Assembly (NCBI RefSeq): GCF_020618415.1
Contig: NZ_CP085345.1
Span: forward strand, 1,550,001-1,614,000
Source: Cupriavidus sp. MP-37
GTDB lineage: Bacteria; Pseudomonadota; Gammaproteobacteria; Burkholderiales; Burkholderiaceae
DNA length: 64,000 nt
Direction of reading: 5' to 3'
The notes under the pieces were generated by a model. It was not told where the DNA came from. It saw nothing but the letters and a program-made list of their open reading frames with translations, and did no database searches. Numbering within the stretch: the first letter of the stretch is position 1; each line of letters starts with the position of its first letter. Positions 7,056-16,112 of this stretch are shown here, one piece after another. The position numbers and the translations under genes are program-made.

Positions 7056-10000
7056 TCAGGCCTGTTGCGGTGTGGACGCGGCCGCCGCGCTGGCCGTATC
7101 CGGCACCGCCAGCGGCTTGCGCAGCACCTCGCGCAGCGCCTGCTGCGGCACGCCCTGGCTGAACAGGAAGCCCTGCAGCCCGTCGCACCCCTGCGCGCGC
7201 AGGAAGGCAAACTGCGCCGCCGTCTCGACCCCTTCGGCAATCACCTTCAGATGCAGCTGGTGGCCGAGCGCGATGATGGCGGCGGCCACGGCCTGGTCGT
7301 GGCCTGGCGTCGCCACGCCGTCGACAAAGGACTTGTCGATCTTGAGGCGGCTGATCGGCAAGCGGGTCAGGTAGTTGAGCCCGGAATAGCCGGTGCCGAA
7401 ATCGTCGATCGACAGCCCCACGCCCAGCTCGCGCAGGCGGCGGAAGGTTTCGAGGGTGGTCTCGCCGCCATCGACCAGGATGCCCTCGGTGACTTCGATC
7501 ACCAGCCCCTGCGGCGGCAGGCCGGCCTGCTGCAGGCAGCGCGCCACGGTGTCGGGAAAGTCGGCCTGGCGCAGCTGCAGCGGCGAGATATTGACCGCCA
7601 CCTCGAGCTCGCGGCCCAGCTCCTTGCGCAAGGCCTGGATCTCGCGGCAGGCGGTGGCCAGCGCCCATTCGCCCAGCGGCACCACCAGGCCGCTCTGCTC
7701 GGCAATGGGGATGAACTCGGCCGGCTGCATCACGCCGCGTTCCGCGGTCTCCCAGCTGATCAGCGCCTCGACCGCGGGGATGGTCAGCGTGGCGGTATCG
7801 ACGATCGGCTGGTAGCGCAGCCGGAACTCGTTGCCGGCCAGCGCGCGCCGCAGCAAGCCTTCGATGGTGAAGCGCGTCAGCGAAGCCTCGGCCATTGCGC
7901 TGGCAAAGCGGCACAGGCGCGCGCGCCCGCCCTGCTTGGCGGCGTAGACCGCCGAGTCGGCCGACTTGAGCAGTTCGGTCAGCGTGTCGCCGTCGTCGGG
8001 GAAGACCGCCATGCCGATCGACGGCGTCACGCGCAGGCGCTGGCCGCCGGCCAGCAGCTCTTCATTGACGCGCGCCTGGATCTTGGCGGCGATCAGTTCG
8101 GCTTCGCTGTCGTGGCGCAGGCCGCCCAGCACCACGCCGAACTCGTCGCCGCCCATGCGCGCCACCAGGTCGCCCTGGCGCACCGTGCCCTTGATGCGGT
8201 CGGCCATGGTGCGCAGCACGTCGTCGCCCACCGGGTGGCCGAGCGAATCGTTGATGCGCTTGAAGTGATCCAGGTCGAGCAGCAGCAGCGCCACGCGCTG
8301 GCCGCGGGTGCGCGCGTGCAGCAGCAAGGCCTGCGCGCGCTCGCCCAGCTCGGCGCGGTTGGGCAGGCCGGTGAGCGGATCGTGCAGCGCCAGGTGGCGG
8401 ATGTATTCGTCCACGCGCAGGCGCTCGGTCAGGTCATAGGCGATCGCCTGGTAGCCGGGCGCCGGCACGGCGCCTGGATTCACTGACGACGCAGGCGCCG
8501 GCAGGGCGGACACCGCCAGCCGCACCGGCATGCGCGAGCCGCCCTTGCGCACCCAGGTCCATTCGCGTTCATCGGTCAGCCCCAGCCGCGGCTTGGCCAG
8601 CAGCGCGGGCAACCCGGGCGGCACCGGCGCGCCCAGCTCGGCGCTGAGCGCGCGCGCGTGGTCGGCCAGTTCGGCGGCGACATGCAGGCCGGTCATCGGC
8701 ATGTGGCCGACCAGCTCGGCGCTGCTGTACCACAGCATGCGCTGGCCGGCCGCGTTGATGCCGGTGATCAGGCCGTGCTCGTCGAAGGTGATGACGCAGA
8801 AGGCAGCGTGGTCGAGCAGTCCGGCATAGCGCGCCGCCTGCACCGCGGCGGCATCCTGCGCGCGCCGCTCGGGTGCCAGGTCCGTCACCGTCCATAGCCA
8901 GTGGCCCGCCGCACCCGCCGCGGCGGGCAGGGGCGCGGCGCTGACGCGCAGCGCAAAGCGGTCGCCGTCGGCACGCACGCCTGCCAGTTCGCGGTGAATG
9001 GCGGGACCCGCCGCGGCGTCGGCAGGCACCACCCCGGTGGCGCCGGGAATCAGCACGTCCAGGCTGTGTCCGGCCAGGCGCCTGGCATCGGTGCCGAGCA
9101 ATTGCCCGGCGCGCTCGCTGGCGCGCACCACCACGCCCTGCGCATCGGTCACGACAAAGCCGTCGGCGGACTGCGCGAGGCATGCCTGCAGCATGGCGCT
9201 GTCGTCTTCCCACGCGTGCACGGCCTGCGCCTCGCGCTGGCGCGCGGCGCGGCCCTGGCGCGCCAGCGCATGGGTCAGCCATGCCAGCAGCAGCGTCGCC
9301 AGCGCACCCGCGGCCGGGAGCCAATACGAGGGCCGCGGGCCATGCGCGGCTTCGAACGCGGGCCGGGTGGCGGCGCGCAGCGTCCAGCTGCGGCCGCCAT
9401 AGTGGAACTGGCGCTCGCCCCGCAGCAGCGGGGTGCTGCCGTCTTCGCGCAGCTCGCCTTCGGTGGGGCCGCCCGACAGCAGCGCGCCGGCCGCGGCGGG
9501 GCCGCCCTCGTGCAGCGACAGTTCCAGTTCGTTCGAGGCCGCGGCGCCGACCGCGCGCAGCAGGTCGCCCAGCCGCAGCGACAGGTAGACGTAGCCGAGC
9601 ACGGCTGCGCGCCGCTGCGCCACCGTGCTGACCGCGGCACCGCCGCCATAGACCGGCAGGAACACCATCGCGCCGCGCTGGCGCGGCACGGCCTCGGTCT
9701 CGCTGATGGGGTCCAGGCCGGCGCTCAGGCGCGGCTCGCCGCTGTCGCGGGCGGCCTCGAGCGCGGCCCGGCGGGCGGGCTCGGACAGCATGTCGAAACC
9801 GGCCACCCGCATGCTGCGGCCGTCCAGCGGATCGATGTAGAGGATGGGCGCGTACAGCTCGCGCGTGCCGGCGGGATGGATGCCGTAATCGGCGAGGCCG
9901 TCGGCGCGGGCGGCCCGCACCAGTTGTGGCACCTGCTGCGGCGTGGTGAGCGGCGCGTAGCCGATGGCCTGGGTACCGGCCGGCAGGTCGTCGCGCTGCG

Positions 10001-10265
10001 CGGTATAGAGGTAGTTGCGCCATTGCGCGCGCGAGGTGCCGGGATTGGCCGTCATCACCGCGGCCACGCCGCGCAGCAGCCGCTCGTTCTCCAGCATGCG
10101 CTCGCGCAGCGCACTGCCGGCTTGCGCCAGCAGCGCATCGAAGTGCTGCTGCGCGGCGCGGCGCTCGAGCCGGTCGGCCTGCCGCCATGCCCCCGCCGTC
10201 AGCATCGCGCCGCCGGCAGCGACCAGCAATGACAACAGGGCGGGAGCAAGCGAAGTCAGTCTCAT
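7056..10265 (-). CDS. Membrane c-di-GMP enzyme: CHASE-PAS-PAS-GGDEF-EAL
   Basis: 1069 residues. A first membrane helix (residues ~5-25) is followed by a periplasmic CHASE-type sensor (~45-235), a second helix near 300, two PAS domains (~350-585), GGDEF (~610-770) and EAL (~790-1045). The cyclase motif is MGGDEFGVVL with an RxxD inhibitory site (RQGD) five residues before it. The phosphodiesterase motifs EAL, NISPLQLR, EVTEG and DDFGTGYSGLNYL with KIDKSFV are all present, so both activities look possible. It is divergent from a second cyclase gene. Whether the net output is synthesis or breakdown cannot be read from sequence. Confidence 0.9.
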   Translation of the reverse strand: MRLTSLAPALLSLLVAAGGAMLTAGAWRQADRLERRAAQQHFDALLAQAGSALRERMLENERLLRGVAAVMTANPGTSRAQWRNYLYTAQRDDLPAGTQAIGYAPLTTPQQVPQLVRAARADGLADYGIHPAGTRELYAPILYIDPLDGRSMRVAGFDMLSEPARRAALEAARDSGEPRLSAGLDPISETEAVPRQRGAMVFLPVYGGGAAVSTVAQRRAAVLGYVYLSLRLGDLLRAVGAAASNELELSLHEGGPAAAGALLSGGPTEGELREDGSTPLLRGERQFHYGGRSWTLRAATRPAFEAAHGPRPSYWLPAAGALATLLLAWLTHALARQGRAARQREAQAVHAWEDDSAMLQACLAQSADGFVVTDAQGVVVRASERAGQLLGTDARRLAGHSLDVLIPGATGVVPADAAAGPAIHRELAGVRADGDRFALRVSAAPLPAAAGAAGHWLWTVTDLAPERRAQDAAAVQAARYAGLLDHAAFCVITFDEHGLITGINAAGQRMLWYSSAELVGHMPMTGLHVAAELADHARALSAELGAPVPPGLPALLAKPRLGLTDEREWTWVRKGGSRMPVRLAVSALPAPASSVNPGAVPAPGYQAIAYDLTERLRVDEYIRHLALHDPLTGLPNRAELGERAQALLLHARTRGQRVALLLLDLDHFKRINDSLGHPVGDDVLRTMADRIKGTVRQGDLVARMGGDEFGVVLGGLRHDSEAELIAAKIQARVNEELLAGGQRLRVTPSIGMAVFPDDGDTLTELLKSADSAVYAAKQGGRARLCRFASAMAEASLTRFTIEGLLRRALAGNEFRLRYQPIVDTATLTIPAVEALISWETAERGVMQPAEFIPIAEQSGLVVPLGEWALATACREIQALRKELGRELEVAVNISPLQLRQADFPDTVARCLQQAGLPPQGLVIEVTEGILVDGGETTLETFRRLRELGVGLSIDDFGTGYSGLNYLTRLPISRLKIDKSFVDGVATPGHDQAVAAAIIALGHQLHLKVIAEGVETAAQFAFLRAQGCDGLQGFLFSQGVPQQALREVLRKPLAVPDTASAAAASTPQQA

Positions 10266-10523
10266 GGTCGGTCGGTTCCGGCATGCGGCAGGGGCACCGC
10301 CCCTGCGCAGGCATGCCGCCACGCGGCCAGCCCTCGCCTAGCGGGGGACTATACCGTGGTGCAGGCAACGCGCACAGCCCCGCCGCGGCCTGGCGCCGGC
10401 AACGGGGAAATGCCGGATGCCCCGCTGCGGCGGGGTATGTTAGGGTTGTACCCGAGACTCGACCTGCAGTTTGCGACAAGCCTGCGATCACCTCGCCCGC
10501 CTTGCGCCCCCACTGCACCCGAC

Positions 10524-12539
10524 ATGCCCGTCTACACGCCCACGCTGAAAGCGCGCATTGCGATCATCACCACCGTGCTGGCCGCGGTGTTCGGCACCGG
10601 CATCGTACTGATCGCCCTGTATGACGCGCACAGCGATCTGCACGATGCGCTCGAGGGCCAGCAGGACTCCGTGGTGAAGCTGACCGCCAACCAGCTCGAC
10701 ACGGCCATGAACGACCGCATCCAGCTGCTGTCGCACCAGGCCGACCAGCTCGGCGGCCTGCTGGCGCAGGCGCACGGCGCGCAGGCCGCGGCGGCGCGGC
10801 AGCGGGCGCTGCAGGCGCTGTCGGCGGCGATCCCGGTGCCGGCGGCATTCAACGCGCTGCTGGTCGCAGACCAGCACGGCAATGTCCTCAGCGACCAGGG
10901 CGAGGGCGCCGAAATCAGCGACCGCGCCTACTTCCGCGAGGCGGCGCGCACGCTGGCGCCAGTGGTATCGCCGCCGATCCGCTCGCGCACCAGCGGCCAG
11001 ATGGGCGTGCTGGTGGCGGTGCCGGTGCTGTCGCCGCAGCGCGGCTTCCTGGGCCTGGTGGGCGGGTGGCTGGACCTGTCCAGCGCCAACTTCCTGGTCG
11101 ACATCCTGCATAACCGGCTGGGCACCACCGGCTACTACTGCCTGGTCTCGGCCGGCCGCGAGCCGGTCTACGTGCGCCATCCCGATCCCGCCCAGGCGCG
11201 CCAGCCGGCACGGCCCGTGGCCGACACCTGCGGCGAGGACGACAGCCCGGCGCCGCTGGAATTCCTCACGCCGGCGCGGCCGGTGATCGCGCGCTACCTG
11301 ATGTCGAGCACCGGCTGGGAACTGGTGGCATTGCTGCCGGCGCGCGAGGCCTACGCCCCGCTGCGCCAGATGCAGCAGCGCTTCCTCGGCATGGCGGGCG
11401 TGGCGATGGCCGCGGTCGCGCTGCTGATCTGGCTGGCGGTGCGGCGCCAGCTGACGCCGCTGTCGCGCCTGCACCGGGTGGTGCTGGCCAGCGCCAACGA
11501 CCTGTCCGCGTTCGAGCGGCTGCCGACGCGCCAGCAGCGCGACGAGATCGGCGACCTGACGCGCGCCTTCATCAAGCTGATGCGCGACGTGCGCGAGCGC
11601 CGCCAGGCGCTGGACCGCAGCGAGCGTCGGCTGCGCGCCGTGACCGACACGCTGCCGTCGCTGCTGGCCTTCGTCGATACCGAAGGGCGCTATGTGTTCA
11701 ACAACCTCGCCTACGAGCGGGTGTTCGGCCTGAAGCCGGAACAACTGCGCGGCAAGCCGATGCGCGAGGTGCTCGGCGAAGCCCGCTTCGCGCACGTGCG
11801 GCCGTTCCTGGAACGCGCGCTGGCCGGCAGCGCGGTGACCTTTGAAACCGAGGACGAGAGCCCCGACTACCACTGCATGGAAACCAGCCTGCGCCCGGAA
11901 TGGAGCGCCGACGGCAGCGAAGTGGTGGGCGTGCATGTGCACGTGCAGGACATCACCCAGCGCAAGCTCGAAACACAGCGCCTGGCGCGCATGTCGCGCA
12001 CCGACCACCTGACGCAGCTGCTCAACCGCAGCGCCTTCGAAGGCCAGCTGCATGCAGCCATGGCGCGCAGCCGCGAGCACGGCACGCTGATGGCGCTGCT
12101 GTATCTCGACATGGACCGCTTCAAGGCGGTCAACGATATCCACGGCCACGCCGCCGGCGACCTGCTGCTGCAGGACTTCGCGCAGCGCATGCGCCAGTGT
12201 GTGCGCGACAGCGATACCGTGGCCAGGCTCGGTGGCGACGAGTTCGCCGTGGTGCTGGAAGACCTGCCGCAGCCCGCCGCCGCACGCCGCGTCGCGCAGG
12301 CGATCCTGCAGGCCATGGATCTGCCGTTCAGCTTCGAAGGCGTGCAAGCCGACGTCGACGTCAGCATCGGCGTGGCGCTGTATCGCGGCGGCCCGGCGCA
12401 GGACCACGAGCTGATGCGGCTCGCGGACGTGCTGCTATACCGCGCCAAGGGCGCGGGCCGCGGCCGCTACGAGATCGGCCCGCCCGAACTGGCGGACGAA
12501 CCGAGCCCGCAGCACGCGGGACCTTCCACGGCTCAGTGA
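10524..12539 (+). CDS. Membrane diguanylate cyclase: dCACHE-HAMP-PAS-GGDEF
   Basis: 671 residues from ATG 10524, placing the first membrane helix (IAIITTVLAAVFGTGIVLIA) right at the N-terminus. A periplasmic double-CACHE-type sensor (~40-280), a second helix (~290-310), HAMP (~311-365), PAS (~375-500) and GGDEF (~505-660) follow. The cyclase core LGGDEFAVVLED and the RDSD inhibitory site are intact, as is DHLTQLLNRSAF at the domain start. No EAL domain, so it is a synthase. Shares a 258-bp intergenic region with the divergent GGDEF-EAL gene. Confidence 0.9.
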   Translation: MPVYTPTLKARIAIITTVLAAVFGTGIVLIALYDAHSDLHDALEGQQDSVVKLTANQLDTAMNDRIQLLSHQADQLGGLLAQAHGAQAAAARQRALQALSAAIPVPAAFNALLVADQHGNVLSDQGEGAEISDRAYFREAARTLAPVVSPPIRSRTSGQMGVLVAVPVLSPQRGFLGLVGGWLDLSSANFLVDILHNRLGTTGYYCLVSAGREPVYVRHPDPAQARQPARPVADTCGEDDSPAPLEFLTPARPVIARYLMSSTGWELVALLPAREAYAPLRQMQQRFLGMAGVAMAAVALLIWLAVRRQLTPLSRLHRVVLASANDLSAFERLPTRQQRDEIGDLTRAFIKLMRDVRERRQALDRSERRLRAVTDTLPSLLAFVDTEGRYVFNNLAYERVFGLKPEQLRGKPMREVLGEARFAHVRPFLERALAGSAVTFETEDESPDYHCMETSLRPEWSADGSEVVGVHVHVQDITQRKLETQRLARMSRTDHLTQLLNRSAFEGQLHAAMARSREHGTLMALLYLDMDRFKAVNDIHGHAAGDLLLQDFAQRMRQCVRDSDTVARLGGDEFAVVLEDLPQPAAARRVAQAILQAMDLPFSFEGVQADVDVSIGVALYRGGPAQDHELMRLADVLLYRAKGAGRGRYEIGPPELADEPSPQHAGPSTAQ

Positions 12540-12907
12540 AGCGTGCCGGCGGGCTTGTCCGGCACCGCGCCGGCCACGCCCTCGGGCTCGAACGGCACGT
12601 GGCGGCCGTCGCTGGACTGGTAGCCAAGCTGGGCGTCGGCACCCAGCATCTTCTCCCAGGCGATCATGGCCTGGGCCACGGCCTCGGGCGCGCCCTTGAA
12701 CACCACCACGTCGTTGCCGCAGCCGGGGCATTCGCCGCCGAACACCGCGTCGATGCCGGGCAGGCCCGGCACGTCGAGCGCATCGAACTGCGCGAACGCG
12801 GTCTTGCAGTGCCCGCACACCAGTTGGGCGGGGCGCAAGGCCTCGATCTTTGCGCGTGCCTGTGCCGCGCGCTCCTCGGGGGTACCCCGCCGTTTTGCCT
12901 CGCCCAT
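12533..12907 (-). CDS. Zinc-ribbon protein beginning MGEAKRR, unknown function
   Basis: 124 residues; AAGGAAGGA precedes the ATG. A basic N-terminal helix (GEAKRRGTPEERAAQ) leads to two CxxC pairs, at residues 31-34 (CGHC) and 60-63 (CPGC), that should form one zinc ribbon. The rest (VVVFKGAPEAVAQAMIAWEKML) is helical. No signal or membrane segment, so probably cytoplasmic. The last seven bases overlap the 3' end of the convergent cyclase gene. Function unknown. Confidence 0.65.
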   Translation of the reverse strand: MGEAKRRGTPEERAAQARAKIEALRPAQLVCGHCKTAFAQFDALDVPGLPGIDAVFGGECPGCGNDVVVFKGAPEAVAQAMIAWEKMLGADAQLGYQSSDGRHVPFEPEGVAGAVPDKPAGTLH

Positions 12908-13253
12908 GATGTCCTTCCTTCCCCGTGCTGCCGGTGTGTGTGTTTGCAGCGGCCGGCCACTGTGGCCGGTGCCGTGACTGTTAGATGCGCAATGCGGGCC
13001 GGTGGTGCCCCGGACCCGGGCGCAGGTGACGGCCGCGATGCCTGCGTGCCGGTGCCTGGCTGCCGCGCTGTGTGATGCGCTTGCGGCGCGCTTACCGGCA
13101 TTGTAACCAGCACGGCGCAGCAATTACCGGGCCGACAGGAAGCCGCAGCGCCTGCTATTGTGGATAACGATGCCCCGTGCGGCGGCGGGTGCGCCGCTTG
13201 CCGCACCGCGGGCATGCCGGTTCCATCCACCTACCCCCGAAGGAGGACGTTCC
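12908..13253. other. Intergenic region between zinc-ribbon and Csp genes
   Basis: About 350 bp of divergent promoter region. It holds a short perfect hairpin (CCGGCCA / TGGCCGG, 12953-12969) and, near 13157-13170, an AT-richer stretch (CTATTGTGGATAACG) that may carry the -10 region for the Csp gene. I see no CueR-type palindrome. No further gene is supported. Confidence 0.5.
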
Positions 13254-13604
13254 ATGATCCGACCCACCGTGCAGGAAAACGCCGCCCGCTACGCCGACTG
13301 CATTGCCGCCTGCAATGCCGCCGCGGCGGCCGCCCTCAAGTGCGCGGCCGCGTGCCTGGAAGAACAGGACGTGCGCAAGATGGCGCGCTGCATTGCGCTG
13401 GACATGGATTGCGCCGGCATCGCCCAGCTGGCCGCGTCCTACATGCTGCGCAACAGCGAGTTCGCGCCGCTGGTGTGCGAGGACTGCGCCGAAGTCTGCA
13501 AGTGGTGCAAGGAAGAATGCGAGCGCCATGACGCCGAGCACTGCCAGGAATGCGCGCGCGCCTGCGCCGCCTGCATGGAGCAGTGCCTGAAGATGACGGC
13601 GTAG
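13254..13604 (+). CDS. Csp-type copper-storage protein (four-helix bundle, Cys-rich)
   Basis: 116 residues with a textbook AGGAGG at 13241-13246, seven bases before the ATG. It has 16 cysteines, at residues 16, 20, 30, 34, 46, 53, 75, 78, 82, 85, 89, 97, 100, 104, 107 and 111, mostly in CxxxC and CxxC spacing along helices. This is the DUF326/Csp pattern, in which thiolates lining a four-helix bundle bind many Cu(I) ions. There is no signal peptide, so it resembles the cytosolic Csp3 class. Stands alone, convergent with a LysR gene. Confidence 0.85.
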   Translation: MIRPTVQENAARYADCIAACNAAAAAALKCAAACLEEQDVRKMARCIALDMDCAGIAQLAASYMLRNSEFAPLVCEDCAEVCKWCKEECERHDAEHCQECARACAACMEQCLKMTA

Positions 13605-13615
13605 CGCCAGCGGAC

Positions 13616-14503
13616 TCAGCCGGCCGCGCCGCTCGCCTGCTGCGGCGGCGCGTCCGCCAGCGCGACGAAGGCATCGATCAGTCGTGCGCCGCGCCGCTCG
13701 CGCAGGCAATACAGGTATTCGTGCAGGCACGGCGCGGCATCGGTGAAGCCAAGCACGCGCAGGTCAGGATGGCTGGGCACCTCGTGCCGGGCGACCACCG
13801 ATACGCCGAGATTGCGGATCACCGCTTCGCGGATCGACTCCCGGCTGCCGATTTCCATCTGTGCCGCCGGGCTGACGCGCGCCTGCGCCAGCATGTCTTC
13901 GGTGGCGATGCGCGTGGTCGACCCCAGCTCGCGCATCAGCAGCCGGCAGCCCGCCAGCGCGCTGACCGGCACTTCGGTTTGCCCGGCCAGCGCATGGGTG
14001 CGATGCACCACCAGCATCAGCGGGTCCACGCCCAGCAGCAGGCGCGACAGGCGCGCATCGTCGACGCGCTGCGACGAGGTGGCGAGGTCGACGCGGTATT
14101 CCTGCAGCGCCTCCAGCACCTCCTGCGAGTTGCCGGTGACCACGCTGACGTCGATGGCCGGGAAACGGTCGCTGAAGCGGCGGATCAGTTCCAGCACGTA
14201 GTAGGGCGCGGTCGCACCCACGCGCAGGCTGCCGGTGCGCAGGTCGCCGGAATGGCGCAGGAAGAAATCGATCTCGGTTTCCTGCTGCACCAGCGCCTCG
14301 ACCCGCGGCAGCAGCGCCAGGCCGGCGTCGGACAGCGCCAGCCGGCGCCCGCCGCGATGGAACAGCTCGACCCCGTAGGCCTCCTCCAGCGCGCGGATCT
14401 GCGCCGTGATGGTCGGCTGCGACAGGCCCAGGCGCTTGGCCGCCTGCGTGACGCTGCCGATGCGGGCCACCATGAAGAAGGATTTGAGCTGGGCGATGAG
14501 CAT
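13616..14503 (-). CDS. LysR-family regulator
   Basis: 295 residues from ATG 14503. N-terminal helix-turn-helix (FMVARIGSVTQAAKRLGLSQPTITAQIRALEE) followed by a two-lobe effector domain (SLRVGATAPYYVLELIRRF, RVDLATSS, VSVVARHEVPSH). It is divergent from fumC, 139 bp away, so fumC or its own gene could be the target, but nothing in the protein identifies an effector. It ends 11 bp from the convergent Csp gene. Confidence 0.88.
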   Translation of the reverse strand: MLIAQLKSFFMVARIGSVTQAAKRLGLSQPTITAQIRALEEAYGVELFHRGGRRLALSDAGLALLPRVEALVQQETEIDFFLRHSGDLRTGSLRVGATAPYYVLELIRRFSDRFPAIDVSVVTGNSQEVLEALQEYRVDLATSSQRVDDARLSRLLLGVDPLMLVVHRTHALAGQTEVPVSALAGCRLLMRELGSTTRIATEDMLAQARVSPAAQMEIGSRESIREAVIRNLGVSVVARHEVPSHPDLRVLGFTDAAPCLHEYLYCLRERRGARLIDAFVALADAPPQQASGAAG

Positions 14504-14642
14504 GCGGCAGGAACGGGTCGCGAAAGCCGGCAACGCGGCAAGACGGCGGACGGCAGGCGCCCGCCATGGCGAAGCGGTATTCTAATGGACCGCACCATGT
14601 CCTCCGGCCCAGCCGCCCGCCGCCTTGCCAAGGAGTCAGCCC

Positions 14643-16049
14643 ATGCCCGACCCGTCCACCGCCGCCACCCGCATCGAAAAAGACAGCCTGGGCGACGTGC
14701 CCGTTCCCGCCGACCATCTGTGGGGGGCGCAGACCGAACGCTCGCGCCAGAACTTCCGCATCGGCACCGAGAAGATGCCGCCCGCGCTGATCGAGGCCTT
14801 TGCCGTCCTGAAGCTGTGCGCGGCGCGCGCCAACGGCGAACTGGGCGTGCTGCGGCCCGAGCTGGCGCATGCCATCGAGCAGGCCGCCGCCGAGGTCATC
14901 GAAGGCCGCTGGCCCGACGAGTTTCCGCTCTCGGTCTGGCAGACCGGCTCCGGCACGCAGACCAACATGAACCTGAACGAGGTCATCGCCAACCGCGCGA
15001 TCCAGTTGCTGGGCGGCGAGGTCGGCAGCAAGACCCCGGTGCACCCGAACGACCACGTCAACGCCAGCCAGTCGTCCAACGACAGCTTCCCTACCGCGAT
15101 GCACATCGCCGCCACGCGCGCGATCCAGCAGGAACTGCTGCCGGCGCTGGAGCAGCTGCAGCAGACCTTCGCGCGCAAGGTCGAGGCCTTTGCCGATATC
15201 GTCAAGGTCGGCCGCACCCACCTGCAGGACGCGGTGCCGCTGACGCTTGGCCAGGAGTTCTCCGGCTACATGACGCAGGTGGCCGATGCCCAGTCGCGCC
15301 TGCAGCAGGCCATGCTGCGCGCGATGCCGGTGGCGCAGGGCGGCACCGCGGTGGGCACCGGCCTGAACGCGCCGCACGGCTTTGCCGCCGCCTTTGCGCG
15401 CGCGCTGGCCGACTACACCGGCCTGCCATTCGAGCCCGCGCCCAACCGCTATGCGCTGCAGGCCGCGCACGACGCGCTGGCCGACCTGTCGGGCGCGCTC
15501 AGCACCACCGCGTCGTCATTCCTGAAGATCGCGCGCGACTTCATGCTGCTCGGCTCCGGCCCGCGCGCGGGCTTTGCCGAGCTGGTGCTGCCGGCCAACG
15601 AGCCGGGCTCGTCGATCATGCCGGGCAAGGTCAATCCGACCCAGGCCGAAGCGCTGGCGATGGTGTGCTGCCGCGTGATCGGCAACCACACCACGGTGAC
15701 GCTGGCGAACGGGCTGGGCACGCTGGAGCTGAACGCCTACAAGCCGGTGATCATCTACAGCCTGCTGCAGTCGGTGAGCCTGCTGGCGGGCGCGGCGTCG
15801 AGCTTTGCCGAGCATATGGTCGAGGGGGTCGAGGCCGACCGCGAGCGCATCGCCGAATTGCTGGAGCGCTCGCTGATGCCGGTGACCGCGCTCAATCCGC
15901 ATATCGGCTACGACCGCGCCGCGGAGATCGCCAAGCTGGCGGTCAAGCGCAACCTGTCGCTGCGCGAGGCGGCGCTCGCCTCGGGGCATGTCACCGAGGC
16001 GCAGTTTGCCGAGTGGATCGACCTGAAGGGAATGACGCGCGAGGTGTAG
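14643..16049 (+). CDS. fumC: Class II fumarate hydratase
   Basis: 468 residues; AAGGAG at 14629-14634 selects the ATG at 14643 over an upstream in-frame TTG. Class II fumarases interconvert fumarate and malate in the TCA cycle without iron. All family blocks are visible: SGTQTNMNLNEV, SSNDSFPTA, GRTHLQDAVPLTLGQE and the signature GSSIMPGKVNPTQ. Full length for the family (about 465). Monocistronic by layout, ending at a strong hairpin shared with the convergent reductase gene. Confidence 0.93.
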   Translation: MPDPSTAATRIEKDSLGDVPVPADHLWGAQTERSRQNFRIGTEKMPPALIEAFAVLKLCAARANGELGVLRPELAHAIEQAAAEVIEGRWPDEFPLSVWQTGSGTQTNMNLNEVIANRAIQLLGGEVGSKTPVHPNDHVNASQSSNDSFPTAMHIAATRAIQQELLPALEQLQQTFARKVEAFADIVKVGRTHLQDAVPLTLGQEFSGYMTQVADAQSRLQQAMLRAMPVAQGGTAVGTGLNAPHGFAAAFARALADYTGLPFEPAPNRYALQAAHDALADLSGALSTTASSFLKIARDFMLLGSGPRAGFAELVLPANEPGSSIMPGKVNPTQAEALAMVCCRVIGNHTTVTLANGLGTLELNAYKPVIIYSLLQSVSLLAGAASSFAEHMVEGVEADRERIAELLERSLMPVTALNPHIGYDRAAEIAKLAVKRNLSLREAALASGHVTEAQFAEWIDLKGMTREV

Positions 16050-16074
16050 CGCGCGCGGGGATACGACAGAGGCG

Positions 16075-16101
16075 CCCGGCGCGGAACCGATCCGCGCCGG
16101 G
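16075..16101. terminator. Hairpin between convergent fumC and reductase genes
   Basis: A perfect 11-bp stem (CCCGGCGCGGA / TCCGCGCCGGG) with a 5-nt loop in the 63-bp gap between two converging genes. It lacks a U-tract on either strand, so it may protect 3' ends or act with Rho rather than as a classic intrinsic terminator. Confidence 0.5.
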
Positions 16102-16112
16102 GCGGGCCGGAC

